NCBI RefSeq assembly: GCF_002017875.1
Contig: NZ_MUFV01000004.1
Span: 1-64,000 of the forward strand
Direction of reading: 5' to 3'
Origin: Deinococcus sp. LM3
GTDB lineage: Bacteria; Deinococcota; Deinococci; Deinococcales; Deinococcaceae
DNA: 64,000 nucleotides
A program made the translations under genes and the position numbers. Shown piece after piece: positions 26,371 to 34,847 of the stretch (its first letter is position 1; every line of letters starts with the position of its first letter). Under the pieces are notes generated by a model, which was not told the DNA's origin, ran no database searches, and saw nothing but the letters and a program-made list of their open reading frames with translations.

Positions 26371-27547
26371 CAAGAGTTTCCACTTCCCTGCTGATGTCGT
26401 GTCACGCGGCGTCAAGCAGGGGTCCGTCCTGCTCAAGGCCGGTCAGGACGTACTGTTCGGCATTCTGAGCTGCCTGCCGTTGTGCGGCTCGCCACGTCAT
26501 GCCCGGTCCTTCCCGACGCACCCGTAGCACTGCGTGAAAGGCTTCCACCACGCACCACACCCAGTTCTCCTGCGCCTGGATCGTCCGGCAATGACAGCGT
26601 CCCAGCCCCAGATTCTGCTTGAAGAACCGGTGGATCACCTCGATTCCCCAGCGGGCCTTCCAGGCCCGCAGCAGTGAGCGAACCGTGACGTCACCACCAA
26701 ACGTGCTGAACAGGAAAAACCGTGTCCACTCCCCGTGCACCTTGCGCCACACGATCAGGACATCGAACCCACCGACCTCACGGGCAACCGGCAATCGACG
26801 GACGCGCCACCCGAACTCCGCGTACAGGTGACAGCGTTCCGGAGGGAACTGCCGGCTCAGCGCACCGAGGGTGAGGGACTCACCCTCGAACTGCACGGTC
26901 ATATTGGCTTTGGCACGGATCAAGACCGGAATCTGATGCTCGCGACTGAAGGTCACGGCCGCGTCCCGCCCGAACTCTCCATCCAGCAGCAGACCCGCCA
27001 TGGGGACGCCCGCCGCGAGGCAATCCTGAACGACGTGGATCATTTCCTGCGTGGCGGTGCGGTACGGGTAACAGGTCGTCTCAAGGGGCTGGGAAACCTT
27101 GAAGCGCTCGAGCAACGGAACTGGATCTTCACCGAACCTGACCAGGGCCGCGGAGGTGAACTGATGGCCCAGACGGGTCTGAGCCTGACCGCTGTAGTGG
27201 TAGTTCACGCCTTCCATCGTCCGTCCGGCGTGGGGCACCATGACGAAATCGATGGCCAGGAACGCGCCGGAAGGCGCGTTCCTGGCTCGACGCTGGAGGT
27301 CTTCTGTCGATGCGAAGGAGTCCCGTGCCATCTCTTTGGAGATGGCACTTTTCCGCAGGGTGCTGTAGGGGACGAGGCCACTGAGGCTGGTGACCCGGTT
27401 CAGCTGGGCGGTGATGATGCTGTGCGGTAGGCTAGGGATGCGAGGCATAGTCACTTCGCATCAAGGCCCATGAGACCGGGGAATTTCAAGCCCCTGCCTC
27501 TTGGGCCTTCGTTCTGGTCGCTGTTCTCTCTCGCGTGGAAACTCTTG
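26371..27547 (-). mobile_element. Second IS4-like element inside istA (1177 bp)
   Basis: The 13-bp ends CAAGAGTTTCCAC / GTGGAAACTCTTG are perfect inverted repeats. A 7-bp duplication TTCACAG (26364-26370 and 27548-27554) flanks it. Collapsing the duplication joins VAV-H-S to NLRGPQYF in the istA frame. Confidence 0.92.
26402..27454 (-). CDS. IS4-like DDE transposase, intact
   Basis: A 350-aa transposase. First Asp in AFLAIDFVMVPHAGRT, second in GLLLDGEFGRDAAV, and the C-terminal Glu block ARWGIEVIHRFFKQNLGLG, which fits the Y-R-E-K style of IS4-type enzymes. It is unrelated in detail to the transposase at 22404. No frame damage seen. Confidence 0.85.
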   Translation of the reverse strand: MTMPRIPSLPHSIITAQLNRVTSLSGLVPYSTLRKSAISKEMARDSFASTEDLQRRARNAPSGAFLAIDFVMVPHAGRTMEGVNYHYSGQAQTRLGHQFTSAALVRFGEDPVPLLERFKVSQPLETTCYPYRTATQEMIHVVQDCLAAGVPMAGLLLDGEFGRDAAVTFSREHQIPVLIRAKANMTVQFEGESLTLGALSRQFPPERCHLYAEFGWRVRRLPVAREVGGFDVLIVWRKVHGEWTRFFLFSTFGGDVTVRSLLRAWKARWGIEVIHRFFKQNLGLGRCHCRTIQAQENWVWCVVEAFHAVLRVRREGPGMTWRAAQRQAAQNAEQYVLTGLEQDGPLLDAA

Positions 27548-27628
27548 TTCACAGCAATCTCCGTGGCCCGCAGTACTTCGCCGATCTCGACGAACCCGAC
27601 ACGGACCGCGTGTTGAATTGAGGTTTTG

Positions 27629-28387
27629 ATGCTCCTGCACCCTGTGATTCAACAACTCCGCACGCTCAAACTCGATGGCATGGCCCTGGCGCTTCAGGAA
27701 CAGCAGGAACAGGCCAGCATCCGCGAACTGAGCTTCGAAGAACGCTTGACCCTCCTGTTGGAACGCGAGCGCGTCATTCGGGATACCAAAGGCATGCCGC
27801 GCCGCCTGTCGGCGGCGCGGCTGAAACAGAACGTCAGCATGGAGGAGGTGGATGTCAAACATCCACGTGGGCTCGACGCCAAACTGTTCAGGTCACTTCA
27901 CAGCGGGCAATGGATCGCCGAAAAGAGAGGTGTCATCATCACCGGCCCGACGGGGGTCGGCAAGACGTTCATTGGGTGTGCCCTGGCACACCAGGCCTGC
28001 CGCCAGGGGTTTACCGCGCTGTACGCACAAACAGGACGACTGCTTGGGGACATGACGCTGGCCAAAGGCGACGGGCGGTACCTGAAGTTGCTCGCTCACC
28101 TGGCCAAGGTGCAGGTGCTGATTCTGGACGACTGGGGGCTGGATGTGCCGACGCCAGAAGGCAGAAGAATTCTCCTGGAGATTCTGGATGACCGCTATGA
28201 GCGGTCATCCACCATCATCACCAGTCAATTTCCGACGTCGGCCTGGCACGCCAATCTGGGTGATCCGACACTGGCGGACGCGATCTTGGATCGCGTCCTG
28301 CATCACGCCTACCGGATTGAATTGAAGGGAGAAAGTCTGCGGAAGAGGTCGCGTCACTTGACCCCATCAGCCGTCAGCCTTTCATAA
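27629..28387 (+). CDS. istB: IstB ATPase of the IS21-type element
   Basis: A 252-aa AAA+ helper protein. Walker A is GPTGVGKTF, Walker B LILDDWGL, with sensor-like STIITSQFP and HRIE-like YRIELKGESLRKR at the end. IstB works with IstA to choose targets. The ATG at 27629 follows GAGGTTTTG and lies 7 bases after the istA stop. It is intact although istA is broken. Confidence 0.92.
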   Translation: MLLHPVIQQLRTLKLDGMALALQEQQEQASIRELSFEERLTLLLERERVIRDTKGMPRRLSAARLKQNVSMEEVDVKHPRGLDAKLFRSLHSGQWIAEKRGVIITGPTGVGKTFIGCALAHQACRQGFTALYAQTGRLLGDMTLAKGDGRYLKLLAHLAKVQVLILDDWGLDVPTPEGRRILLEILDDRYERSSTIITSQFPTSAWHANLGDPTLADAILDRVLHHAYRIELKGESLRKRSRHLTPSAVSLS

Positions 28388-28866
28388 TGGACACAGCTCG
28401 TCTGCCGTGGGGGAGAGTGCCGGATAACCTCAGCATGAGGTGCCGGATAACTCCAGCGGCGACTGCCGGATTAGCCAGCATACGCACCGCTGGGGCATCG
28501 AGTCCGCGTTCTCGTCGTTGAAGGGCCGCGGGCTGAACCTGGAGGCGACCCACATGACGGCCCCTGAGCGGATCTCGCGGCTGTTCGGACTGCTGTGTGT
28601 CGCACTGGCGTGGATGGCCCGGGTGGGTGCGCAGACGGGGCAGGAGAGCCCACCGCGGCAGGACAATCGGGGACGGGCGGTGGTCAGCCAGGTGCGAATG
28701 GGGTGGCAGGTGCTGAGTCAGGCGGTGCGGTGGGGCGGGGAGGCCTTCTGGGGCTGCTTTGAGCTGCTCAAAACGTCTTTTCCGCCCACCCACACGTCAA
28801 ATTCCCGAAGTGTCAGGTGCTGAGGACGGCCCTACATGCGATTGCTGAGACAGGGTCCCCAGCAGC

Positions 28867-29595
28867 TCAGACGGAAAGTGCTTCGCGGACATGACTCAAG
28901 GCGTAGTTCGCCCAGTGCTTACGGTGAACTTCGTTCGCGGTCTCCAGGTCATGCGTATGCTGGCGCAGTGCCTGAAGCATGACTCTGCACGGGACATTGG
29001 TGTCTGTCTGATCTGCAGTGAGCAACGCCGAGTTGAATGCGATGAGAGCCTCTCGATCCGCCTCAGTGCCTAAATGACGGGCTGCATTGAAGGTTGAATG
29101 CCCCGGGAAGACCGCCCAACTGACTTCCGACTCGTCTTTACGCCAGTAGGCGGCTAGGTATCCGCCCTCGTCGCGGATCAATACTTCACCGCTTCCCACA
29201 CGGATTCTGAGGGCCTGCGAGCGGATGTTCAGGAAACCGGTTGGCGTATCCATGACCCGAAAGGTCGCTAGATGCGGCAGTAGCGCTTGGCGCAACTGTT
29301 CCTCGAGGTATGGCACGAGATGTGGAACGAGAAAAACACCATCGAGCTCTACGCGACCACATGGATGCACTGTGAGGTCTGGCGTAGCGTGATGATCGGA
29401 GAGTTCCGGCAGTACTGCTACGAATCCGCACGCAAGGGCGTGCGCGTCAGGGAGAAGGTAGACCAGACCAACAGGCGTCAGGATGCGTGTGACAGGCAGG
29501 CTGGAGTGCGGTCGATCCGGCGCGTTGTACAGAGTGTGGTTGGCGTTAGAAAGATGCGGACCAGAGAAGAGGACGATGTGTGAAGTACTGGTCAT
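28867..29595 (-). CDS. Unknown protein, paralogue of the next gene
   Basis: A 242-aa protein without recognised domain, signal or membrane segment. The central block GFVAVLPELSDHHATPDLTVHPCGRVELDGVFLVPHL is matched by the neighbour at 29606, and both end in a similar His-rich helix followed by ALS. The pair is therefore a tandem duplication. Function unknown. Confidence 0.65.
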   Translation of the reverse strand: MTSTSHIVLFSGPHLSNANHTLYNAPDRPHSSLPVTRILTPVGLVYLLPDAHALACGFVAVLPELSDHHATPDLTVHPCGRVELDGVFLVPHLVPYLEEQLRQALLPHLATFRVMDTPTGFLNIRSQALRIRVGSGEVLIRDEGGYLAAYWRKDESEVSWAVFPGHSTFNAARHLGTEADREALIAFNSALLTADQTDTNVPCRVMLQALRQHTHDLETANEVHRKHWANYALSHVREALSV

Positions 29596-29605
29596 GGTCT
29601 GAACC

Positions 29606-30370
29606 TCAGATCGAGAGGGCGTTTCGTACGTGCTGCACTGTAAATTCCGTCCAGTGCCGGTGGTGATCGCGTGTTGCGATCTGAATGTCGGCCTGGTGAA
29701 TGTGCAGTGCAGCTAATCCGATAGCGATGGGTGTCAGATGATCCTGCTGCTGATAAGCCGCGGTGAGCTCCTGATCGAAGTCACGTCATGCCGTCTGGTT
29801 CTGCCGTGTACACGTGATCACAGGTCGTAAGTTCAACGTGGATGTGTTGTCCTGAAACGTAGCCCAGCGATAGTTCTGCCGGCCCGACTCCCAGGAGACT
29901 GTCAGGTAGTTATCTGCATCGCGGACACACGCTTCGCCCGTGCCGACGGCCATGCGAACAGCCTGATCACTTACGCTGAGCAGGCCTTCTGGCAGGGGGA
30001 GGGCACGTAACTGCTCTAGGTGGAGGGACACCACATGCTGAATCTCCAGCTCAAGGAAAGGCTGGAGCGCGTGATGCAGGTACACCCCATCAAACTGAAT
30101 TTGCCCGCAGGCTTGGACGGTGACAGCGGGGGTGGCGTGGTGCGGGGAGAGCCGTGGATGAATGGCTAGGAATCCCGTCGCAAGCGAATCTCGGCTGCGG
30201 ATGAGATGCAGTGTACCGATGTCGGTGTACAGGCGGCATGTGAAGGCGAGGGCTGCGGCCTTTACGCCTGCGGCTACAGGCATGCGGGGTGAACCCGGGA
30301 CGGTCAACAACCCCGTGCAGGGTCCAAACTCTTGGCGATACAGAGGAGTGATCTGGTGTGCGGGCGTCAT
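29606..30370 (-). pseudogene. Paralogue of 28867 gene with in-frame stop
   Basis: Reading from ATG 30370, the protein matches its neighbour (GFLAIHPRLSPHHATPAVTV and DGVYLHHALQPFLELEIQ) until a TGA at 29786-29788. The same frame then continues RDFDQELTAAYQQQDHL to HRHWTEFTVQHVRNALSI and stops at 29606, matching the C-terminus of the paralogue. So it is a nonsense codon rather than a frameshift. The truncated product would be about 194 aa. Confidence 0.65.
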
Positions 30371-30609
30371 ACGTCCATCCAAAGGACCGCTGTGACCCGT
30401 ATGGCGCCACGCGTGAGCATGTGGCATGCCGTTGCCGTGACGGACCGATGGATCACGACCGGCGCCCCCAAGATCCCCGTGCGATGTTGCATGTCCGGAT
30501 ACTAATGGGGAGATGAAGTAATCGGCTGACAGGCAGCCGAATACTTCATGTGAAAATGATGAGTTGGGGAATTGTGTGTTGTAAGTCAGATCATGACTAG
30601 CTGCATTGC

Positions 30610-32358
30610 TTACTGAGCTTCGAGCATCTTTCTCGTCAGTCCTTTGGGCGTCAGATTGCCCTCCAGTAAGTCGCGGGTCGCCCGCTCCACCGCTTCTAGC
30701 GTTCCCATCATGGGATAGATCGCGGTCGTCGTCGGCCGAATCCCATAAGTCGCCAAGATAGAACGTGCCCGGAAGTGGTAGACGTCGTTCCGGTGTGAGA
30801 GCAGTCCGTATGCAATTCGAACTGCGGAGACAGGTTGACGCCAGAGGGTGACCTCGCCAACTTGCTGCAGAAGGTCTTTCTTCTTTCGGCGACTTCCTCC
30901 CAGGTCGCTCTGAATGAATGAAAAGTCCCTGCGGAGGTCGAAGTCCAGCGCTCGGAGCACCAGGTCACAGGCATAGACCGGTGGCAGCGTCACGTCATCA
31001 AAGACAAGATTCTGCTGTCCGACTTTCATGACATTCCGAACGGCAAACGCACACGCGGTAATAGGGTCAGGCATCAATGCGAGATAGGCCGCTGCTGTGG
31101 GATGCCAGCGCTGCAGCAGTTTCGCTAGTCCAGGCGCGCTGGCATAGCGAATTTTCTCAGCCTCAGCAAAGACCTTACGCAATTTGGATTCAAATTTCGC
31201 GACGGAGAAATCTTCTGGCGCGGCCCAACTCAACGCGAGCTCGAGCCCGGCGCCGAGAGAGAGCACACGCACATCGAACATCTCATCAGGTAGGGCATCC
31301 AGGCGTTCCAGCACGCCAGCCGCTGATGAAAACTCACCGCGTCCTAGGTACGCAGTTGCGCGTACCCATTTGGCGAACACATGTTGCCATTGATAAATTC
31401 GTAGGCCATCGTCGTCTGATTGCTCACAGATGTGGAGAGCTGTCGCAAAGTGGGCCGCTCGCTCCTCTGCCTCTTTTCCCTCGCGAGGTGTTGCGGTGGC
31501 CATCATCAGGGCCCGCATTGCTTCAGTGATCCAACCGAACGGCTCTTCACCCAGTGCAGTGGGTGGCACTTCACCAGTGAGGCCACCGATGCCCCAAAGG
31601 GCGGCATTGCGCTGCATCATCGAGTGTGCTCGGACCTGGTAGGCGCCGTCCGTGCGCTCTGCCAAACTGGTTAAGATACTTTCAGCCTCAACATAATTTC
31701 CAAGGATATAGAGACTGTTTGCAAGGACCAGTTCTGTGTAGCGCCAGGAGTACCGGAAGCCTTTCTTCCGGTCGTCCTGTACGAGGGCGGCCGTGGTTTC
31801 TACATGTCCCGCGGTAGAATGACAGGATATCAAGATTGCCCGTGCCCGTGCTGTGGATACTGCGGCACTCATTTCCTCTGCAATAAATAATGCTTGCGAT
31901 GCAAATCGAATCGCTTGATCAAAATCCTGCTCATTCAGGGCGAGCACGGAGAGAGGAATATAAATGCCGATCTGAGCTTCCATGACTAAATCGCTCATGG
32001 GTAATTTGCTTAGACGGTCCAGCGCAAAATCAAGAGCTCCTCGCATTTCCGCAACCCGGACATGCATTTGAGGCCCACCTTCTTGTAAAATTTTGATTGA
32101 GCGCCGATAAACAGCAAATCCCTTGGCTGTCTCATTGGCAACCGCATCATTCATGGATAGGCCATGTTTAATGAGCCGCTCCATTTGCGGGGTGGTGCGC
32201 CAATACGAGACAATGAGCGCCCGAATGTACGCCTCAGTTGTTCCGAGGGCTTCGAGCGCTTCAACTATTTTTTCGGGGGGGATTGAATCTTCCAGTTGTT
32301 CCAAGAACCAATCTTGAAAAATTTGAGATGATCCAAGGTCAATTCCGTGGACGTCCAT
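30610..32358 (-). CDS. Large TPR-like protein, Rap/regulator type
   Basis: A 582-aa all-helical, soluble protein. Repeats with TPR spacing are visible, for example ALNEQDFDQAIRFASQALFIAEEM and ANSLYILGNYVEAESILTSLAE. There is no clear DNA-binding domain at the N-terminus (GSSQIFQDWFLEQLEDSIPPEKIVEALEALGT could hide a small helical domain). TPR proteins beside tiny secreted peptides are typical of peptide receptors such as the RRNPP group; the family link is inference. It is the last gene of the M3 peptidase-peptide-peptide-TPR operon and starts 33 bases after the second peptide gene. Ribosome-binding site GGAAGAGG. Confidence 0.6.
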   Translation of the reverse strand: MDVHGIDLGSSQIFQDWFLEQLEDSIPPEKIVEALEALGTTEAYIRALIVSYWRTTPQMERLIKHGLSMNDAVANETAKGFAVYRRSIKILQEGGPQMHVRVAEMRGALDFALDRLSKLPMSDLVMEAQIGIYIPLSVLALNEQDFDQAIRFASQALFIAEEMSAAVSTARARAILISCHSTAGHVETTAALVQDDRKKGFRYSWRYTELVLANSLYILGNYVEAESILTSLAERTDGAYQVRAHSMMQRNAALWGIGGLTGEVPPTALGEEPFGWITEAMRALMMATATPREGKEAEERAAHFATALHICEQSDDDGLRIYQWQHVFAKWVRATAYLGRGEFSSAAGVLERLDALPDEMFDVRVLSLGAGLELALSWAAPEDFSVAKFESKLRKVFAEAEKIRYASAPGLAKLLQRWHPTAAAYLALMPDPITACAFAVRNVMKVGQQNLVFDDVTLPPVYACDLVLRALDFDLRRDFSFIQSDLGGSRRKKKDLLQQVGEVTLWRQPVSAVRIAYGLLSHRNDVYHFRARSILATYGIRPTTTAIYPMMGTLEAVERATRDLLEGNLTPKGLTRKMLEAQ

Positions 32359-32391
32359 TCAGTACCTCTTCCCGATGTTATTGATTGTGTT

Positions 32392-32541
32392 TTAATCGTG
32401 ATCAGTAGTGAGCGAGCCGCAGCAGTTCCCACCACCTGTGGCTCCACTGGTCGTGAAGCTCTTTCCGTCTGCGGCATATGCAAAAGCCGCACCTAAAGCC
32501 ATGCCAGCAACAAGTAAGTAAGCAGCAATCTTCTTAAACAT
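32392..32541 (-). CDS. Small secreted Cys-Cys peptide 1
   Basis: A 49-aa product. The signal peptide starts MFKKIAAYLLVAG with expected cleavage near AYAADG. The mature tail is about 25 aa, Gly/Ser/Thr-rich, with a double cysteine and ends CCGSLTTDHD. AGGAG lies 5 bases before ATG. It is a clear paralogue of the peptide at 32590: same first 11 residues, same ADG after the signal, same CC-x-S-x-TTD block. Absent from ordinary ORF calling because of size. Confidence 0.8.
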   Translation of the reverse strand: MFKKIAAYLLVAGMALGAAFAYAADGKSFTTSGATGGGNCCGSLTTDHD

Positions 32542-32589
32542 AATGACTCCTATGTGTAGTTGACCGTCAACTTAAGTTAACGCAGAAGG

Positions 32590-32733
32590 CTAATTGGAAT
32601 CGGTGGTGTAGGAAGCACAGCATTTCACATTGCTGTCATCCGAAGCGAGTGTATGACCGTCTGCTGCAATCGCAAATGCGGAACATACACCAAGTCCTAA
32701 AACCAGCAAATAGGCGGCGATTTTCTTAAACAT
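32590..32733 (-). CDS. Small secreted Cys-Cys peptide 2
   Basis: A 47-aa product beginning MFKKIAAYLLVLG with a signal peptide ending near AIAADG, and a mature tail ending CCASYTTDSN. AGGGGATTATT precedes the ATG, and the ribosome-binding site overlaps the stop of the M3 peptidase gene, so the genes are coupled. The conserved mature core shared with peptide 1 suggests a processed signal or modified peptide. Confidence 0.8.
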   Translation of the reverse strand: MFKKIAAYLLVLGLGVCSAFAIAADGHTLASDDSNVKCCASYTTDSN

Positions 32734-32742
32734 AATAATCCC

Positions 32743-34386
32743 CTATGTCAACCATTCTGCGAGAACTGTTCGGGCCAAAGCTAGCTGTTCCTTCTGAAAT
32801 GGGTACGCAATACCAGCCTCGGCGAAAATCCGTTTACTCCCTGTGGTCGCGCCTAACAGCATACTGGACTTCAGGCGTTCAAGAGCCGCATTTCGGTCCT
32901 GGTTGAACGCGTGCACGAATTGGAGCGCTGCGATCATCGCAATCGCAAAATCCACGTTGTAGAAAGCAAAACGGAAGGTATGGGGCTTCTGCCAACCTTT
33001 CTTCAGAATGTCCTCGAATCCGCTCCAATCCACGCCTGAGGTCTGGACCAACCGGAGGAACTCCGCATCGATCTCCTCGGCAGTCGGCTGTTGCTCCTGC
33101 TGATAGATCCAGAGCTCCAGTCGAGTTCTCTCCTCAACATCGCGGAAGCGTTCCATGATGCGCTCAGCCGTGGAACGTAGATACCAGGTCCGCTCATCTT
33201 CTGCGATATTGTGAAGCTCAAAGAACTCTAACAGGCCTATATAGGTGAATACGAATGCATAGAATTCCTGAACTTCCCAGAAATTCATAAAATCCCAGAA
33301 AACATGATCTGGATTGCTTGATATGGTGTGATTATGTATAGCGTGACCCAGTTCGTGCAAAAAACCCCGGAAGAGATTGACGCCGCCGGTAAAATTACAG
33401 ACCAGTACTGAACGACCGGTGGCCATAAAATGAGCGCAGATATTGCCGTTTGGCTTCCCAGGTCTGGGCGCTAGATCGAACCCTTCATACTGTTGGATCT
33501 GGTGAACAACTTCCCCGAATCGGGTATCCAGGCTGTTCAGGACTTGGATTGCCGTAGGTACATATTGATCGAGAGGAAGATCGAATGATTTGGGCTCAAC
33601 AAGTGCGACCTGCAGATCCCACGGTCGCAGTGTGGGGACGCCTAAGGCCTGCGCTCGGTGTGTATGGAGGGAAACATCGACAGGATGGAAGACCTCACTG
33701 ATCGTCCGAAGCAGTTCCTCCGTGCCTGCAATGGTGTCATTGCGGTCTAACCAACTGTAACTGGCGTAGTTGGCTTGGCCTGCCTCCGCTGCCATTGCCC
33801 GGCGTACGCTGAGTATCTTCGCGAAGAGGTCGTCAAGTCCTGACGCAGAGGCCATTTCAACAGCCTTGACAGCGTTCCAGACGGCCTCACGTTCGTTGCG
33901 GTCTTGGCTTTCGCGCAGGATGCGCTCAGCGTCCGCCATCGTCAGCATCTTGCCCGCAAACATAACGTGGTGTTGGCTTACGACATCTTGGTATTGCTTC
34001 GTCAGTCGCCTGAATTCCTGCTCCAGTTCGGCCATGCGGGGTGAGGGTGCGGGCCCACTGGCGATCAATGCGGAGACGGCAGGGTTGACAGATTCTAGAC
34101 CGATCTGGTTGGCCAGTTCGTTCAGGACGCCGTCGAGCTTCTCGAGTTCAGGTAACCAGTGTTGCGTGTAGCGCTTGTGTAGAGCGTCGGTGGCTTCGTC
34201 GCCCGGGCGCTGATATTGACCGACGATTTGCTCGATCCAGAGCGTTTGGACACGCATTTTGAGCTGGCTCCAGGTGGCGAACCAGGAGGGCAGGTTCGAT
34301 TGATCAACGGACACCTCGATCAGCGCCCGGTAATCAGCCATGAGCGCTTGTGCCCTGGCATCCAGGTCTTCGAGCGGGGTGGACAT
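32743..34386 (-). CDS. M3-family oligopeptidase (PepF-like)
   Basis: A 547-aa metallopeptidase. The zinc motif is FLHELGHAIH (HExxH) with the third ligand Glu downstream in FWEVQEFYAFVF. The C-terminal YNVDFAIAMIAALQF region is typical of M3/oligoendopeptidase F enzymes, which cut short peptides in the cytoplasm. It has no signal peptide. It is first in an operon with two secreted peptides and a TPR protein, so it may mature or recycle the peptides. The start is apparently leaderless, with TATAGT 7 bases upstream. Confidence 0.85.
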   Translation of the reverse strand: MSTPLEDLDARAQALMADYRALIEVSVDQSNLPSWFATWSQLKMRVQTLWIEQIVGQYQRPGDEATDALHKRYTQHWLPELEKLDGVLNELANQIGLESVNPAVSALIASGPAPSPRMAELEQEFRRLTKQYQDVVSQHHVMFAGKMLTMADAERILRESQDRNEREAVWNAVKAVEMASASGLDDLFAKILSVRRAMAAEAGQANYASYSWLDRNDTIAGTEELLRTISEVFHPVDVSLHTHRAQALGVPTLRPWDLQVALVEPKSFDLPLDQYVPTAIQVLNSLDTRFGEVVHQIQQYEGFDLAPRPGKPNGNICAHFMATGRSVLVCNFTGGVNLFRGFLHELGHAIHNHTISSNPDHVFWDFMNFWEVQEFYAFVFTYIGLLEFFELHNIAEDERTWYLRSTAERIMERFRDVEERTRLELWIYQQEQQPTAEEIDAEFLRLVQTSGVDWSGFEDILKKGWQKPHTFRFAFYNVDFAIAMIAALQFVHAFNQDRNAALERLKSSMLLGATTGSKRIFAEAGIAYPFQKEQLALARTVLAEWLT

Positions 34387-34390
34387 GGCT

Positions 34391-34401
34391 TAAACTATAG
34401 C
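34391..34401. promoter_or_regulatory. Overlapping divergent -10 elements
   Basis: Minus strand: TATAGT (34399-34394) ends 7 bases before the M3 ATG. Plus strand: TAAACT (34391-34396) or TATAGC (34396-34401) lies 10 or 5 bases before the ATG at 34407. Only 20 bases separate the two start codons, so the two -10 boxes share bases and both transcripts would be leaderless or nearly so, as is common in Deinococcus. Confidence 0.5.
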
Positions 34402-34406
34402 GTCGT

Positions 34407-34847
34407 ATGCCGAATTTAAGCCGTCTTGACCACATGCTGGCGACCGTACCAGCCGTCATCTTGACGCTGGTTGCGTCTGCCCATGTTTGGCGTTGGCATC
34501 ACGAGACTGTGAGTGCATGGCGAGGTGGAGGCTTCGGTATGTATTCGACGATGAGTGATCAGCGGGGTCGTCGTGTGTTCATTTTCGTCCGTGATCAGTA
34601 TGGTGATTGGCAGCGCGCGGAGGCGCCGCAGGCTATGAGGCGGGCGAATGAGACAATTATGATTCGAGCTTCTCGACGTAATCTCATTAATTATGGGGAG
34701 CAGATAGCGTGTAATTCAGAGATTAGATTTAAATATCCAGAATTGAAAGCAGTTCGAGTGGATTTTAGAGAAATATCATTTGACGACAAAATGTACACAG
34801 TTACCAATTCATTAAAGGAGTCAGTTACAGTTGAGCCTTGTCGGTAA
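34407..34847 (+). CDS. Membrane-anchored protein of unknown function
   Basis: A 146-aa protein with one N-terminal helix (MLATVPAVILTLVASAHVW) and an extracytoplasmic domain carrying the pattern SAWRGGGFGMYSTMSDQRGRR. Genes with this GGGFGMYS motif tend to accompany polytopic HTTM/DoxX-like membrane proteins, as here (family knowledge, from memory). Its end overlaps the next gene. Codon use becomes AT-rich in its second half. Confidence 0.6.
   Translation: MPNLSRLDHMLATVPAVILTLVASAHVWRWHHETVSAWRGGGFGMYSTMSDQRGRRVFIFVRDQYGDWQRAEAPQAMRRANETIMIRASRRNLINYGEQIACNSEIRFKYPELKAVRVDFREISFDDKMYTVTNSLKESVTVEPCR

Larger units (their letters stand above)
23347..27621 (+). pseudogene. istA: istA transposase gene, cut into three pieces
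   Basis: Pieces 23347-24526, 26052-26370 and 27555-27621 join in frame to 521 aa plus stop once one copy of each target duplication is removed. Domains seen: N-terminal helix-turn-helix (LSDHQVGQSVGLARSTVQDY), DDE core with FVDYAGLIVPI, PDIIVPDNLKAGV and DKALVEVHVQIVERRI, and the typical IstA end HSNLRGPQYF. As it stands only a truncated protein can be made, so the IS21 element is disabled. Confidence 0.9.
23174..28486 (+). mobile_element. IS21-type element carrying two later insertions
   Basis: The ends are TGCGTACGCTGG (left) and CCAGCATACGCA (right), with TG...CA tips. A 5-bp target duplication CCGCT (23169-23173 and 28487-28491) restores the IS4 transposase frame when collapsed. Repeats of the GCTGGAGTTATCCGGCA type lie inside both ends, as is usual for IS21. 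Net length without the inner elements is 2604 bp. It carries istA and istB. Confidence 0.95.
22404..28823 (+). pseudogene. IS4-type transposase, frameshifted and interrupted
   Basis: The 5' part starts at 22404 (MTIRDTARLHAD). One extra base near 22698 shifts the frame exactly at the first catalytic Asp (LTLD before MDRTTW). The protein continues through LIADREFVGQEW. At 23173 it is cut by the IS21-type element and resumes at 28492 with RWGIESAFSSLKGRG, the catalytic Glu block. Joined and corrected it is 366 aa. It is related to the transposase at 1-955 and doubly inactivated. Confidence 0.85.
22329..28825 (+). mobile_element. IS4-type element, split by nested insertions
   Basis: Terminal repeats CCTCAGCACCTGACACTTC (left, from 22329) and its reverse complement GAAGTGTCAGGTGCTGAGG (right, ending 28825) are perfect over 19 bp. 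The inner 5.3 kb is a later IS21-type insertion. No target duplication is apparent at the outer ends, so the outermost bases could be off by a few. Removing the inner insertion gives an element of about 1.2 kb. Confidence 0.85.
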
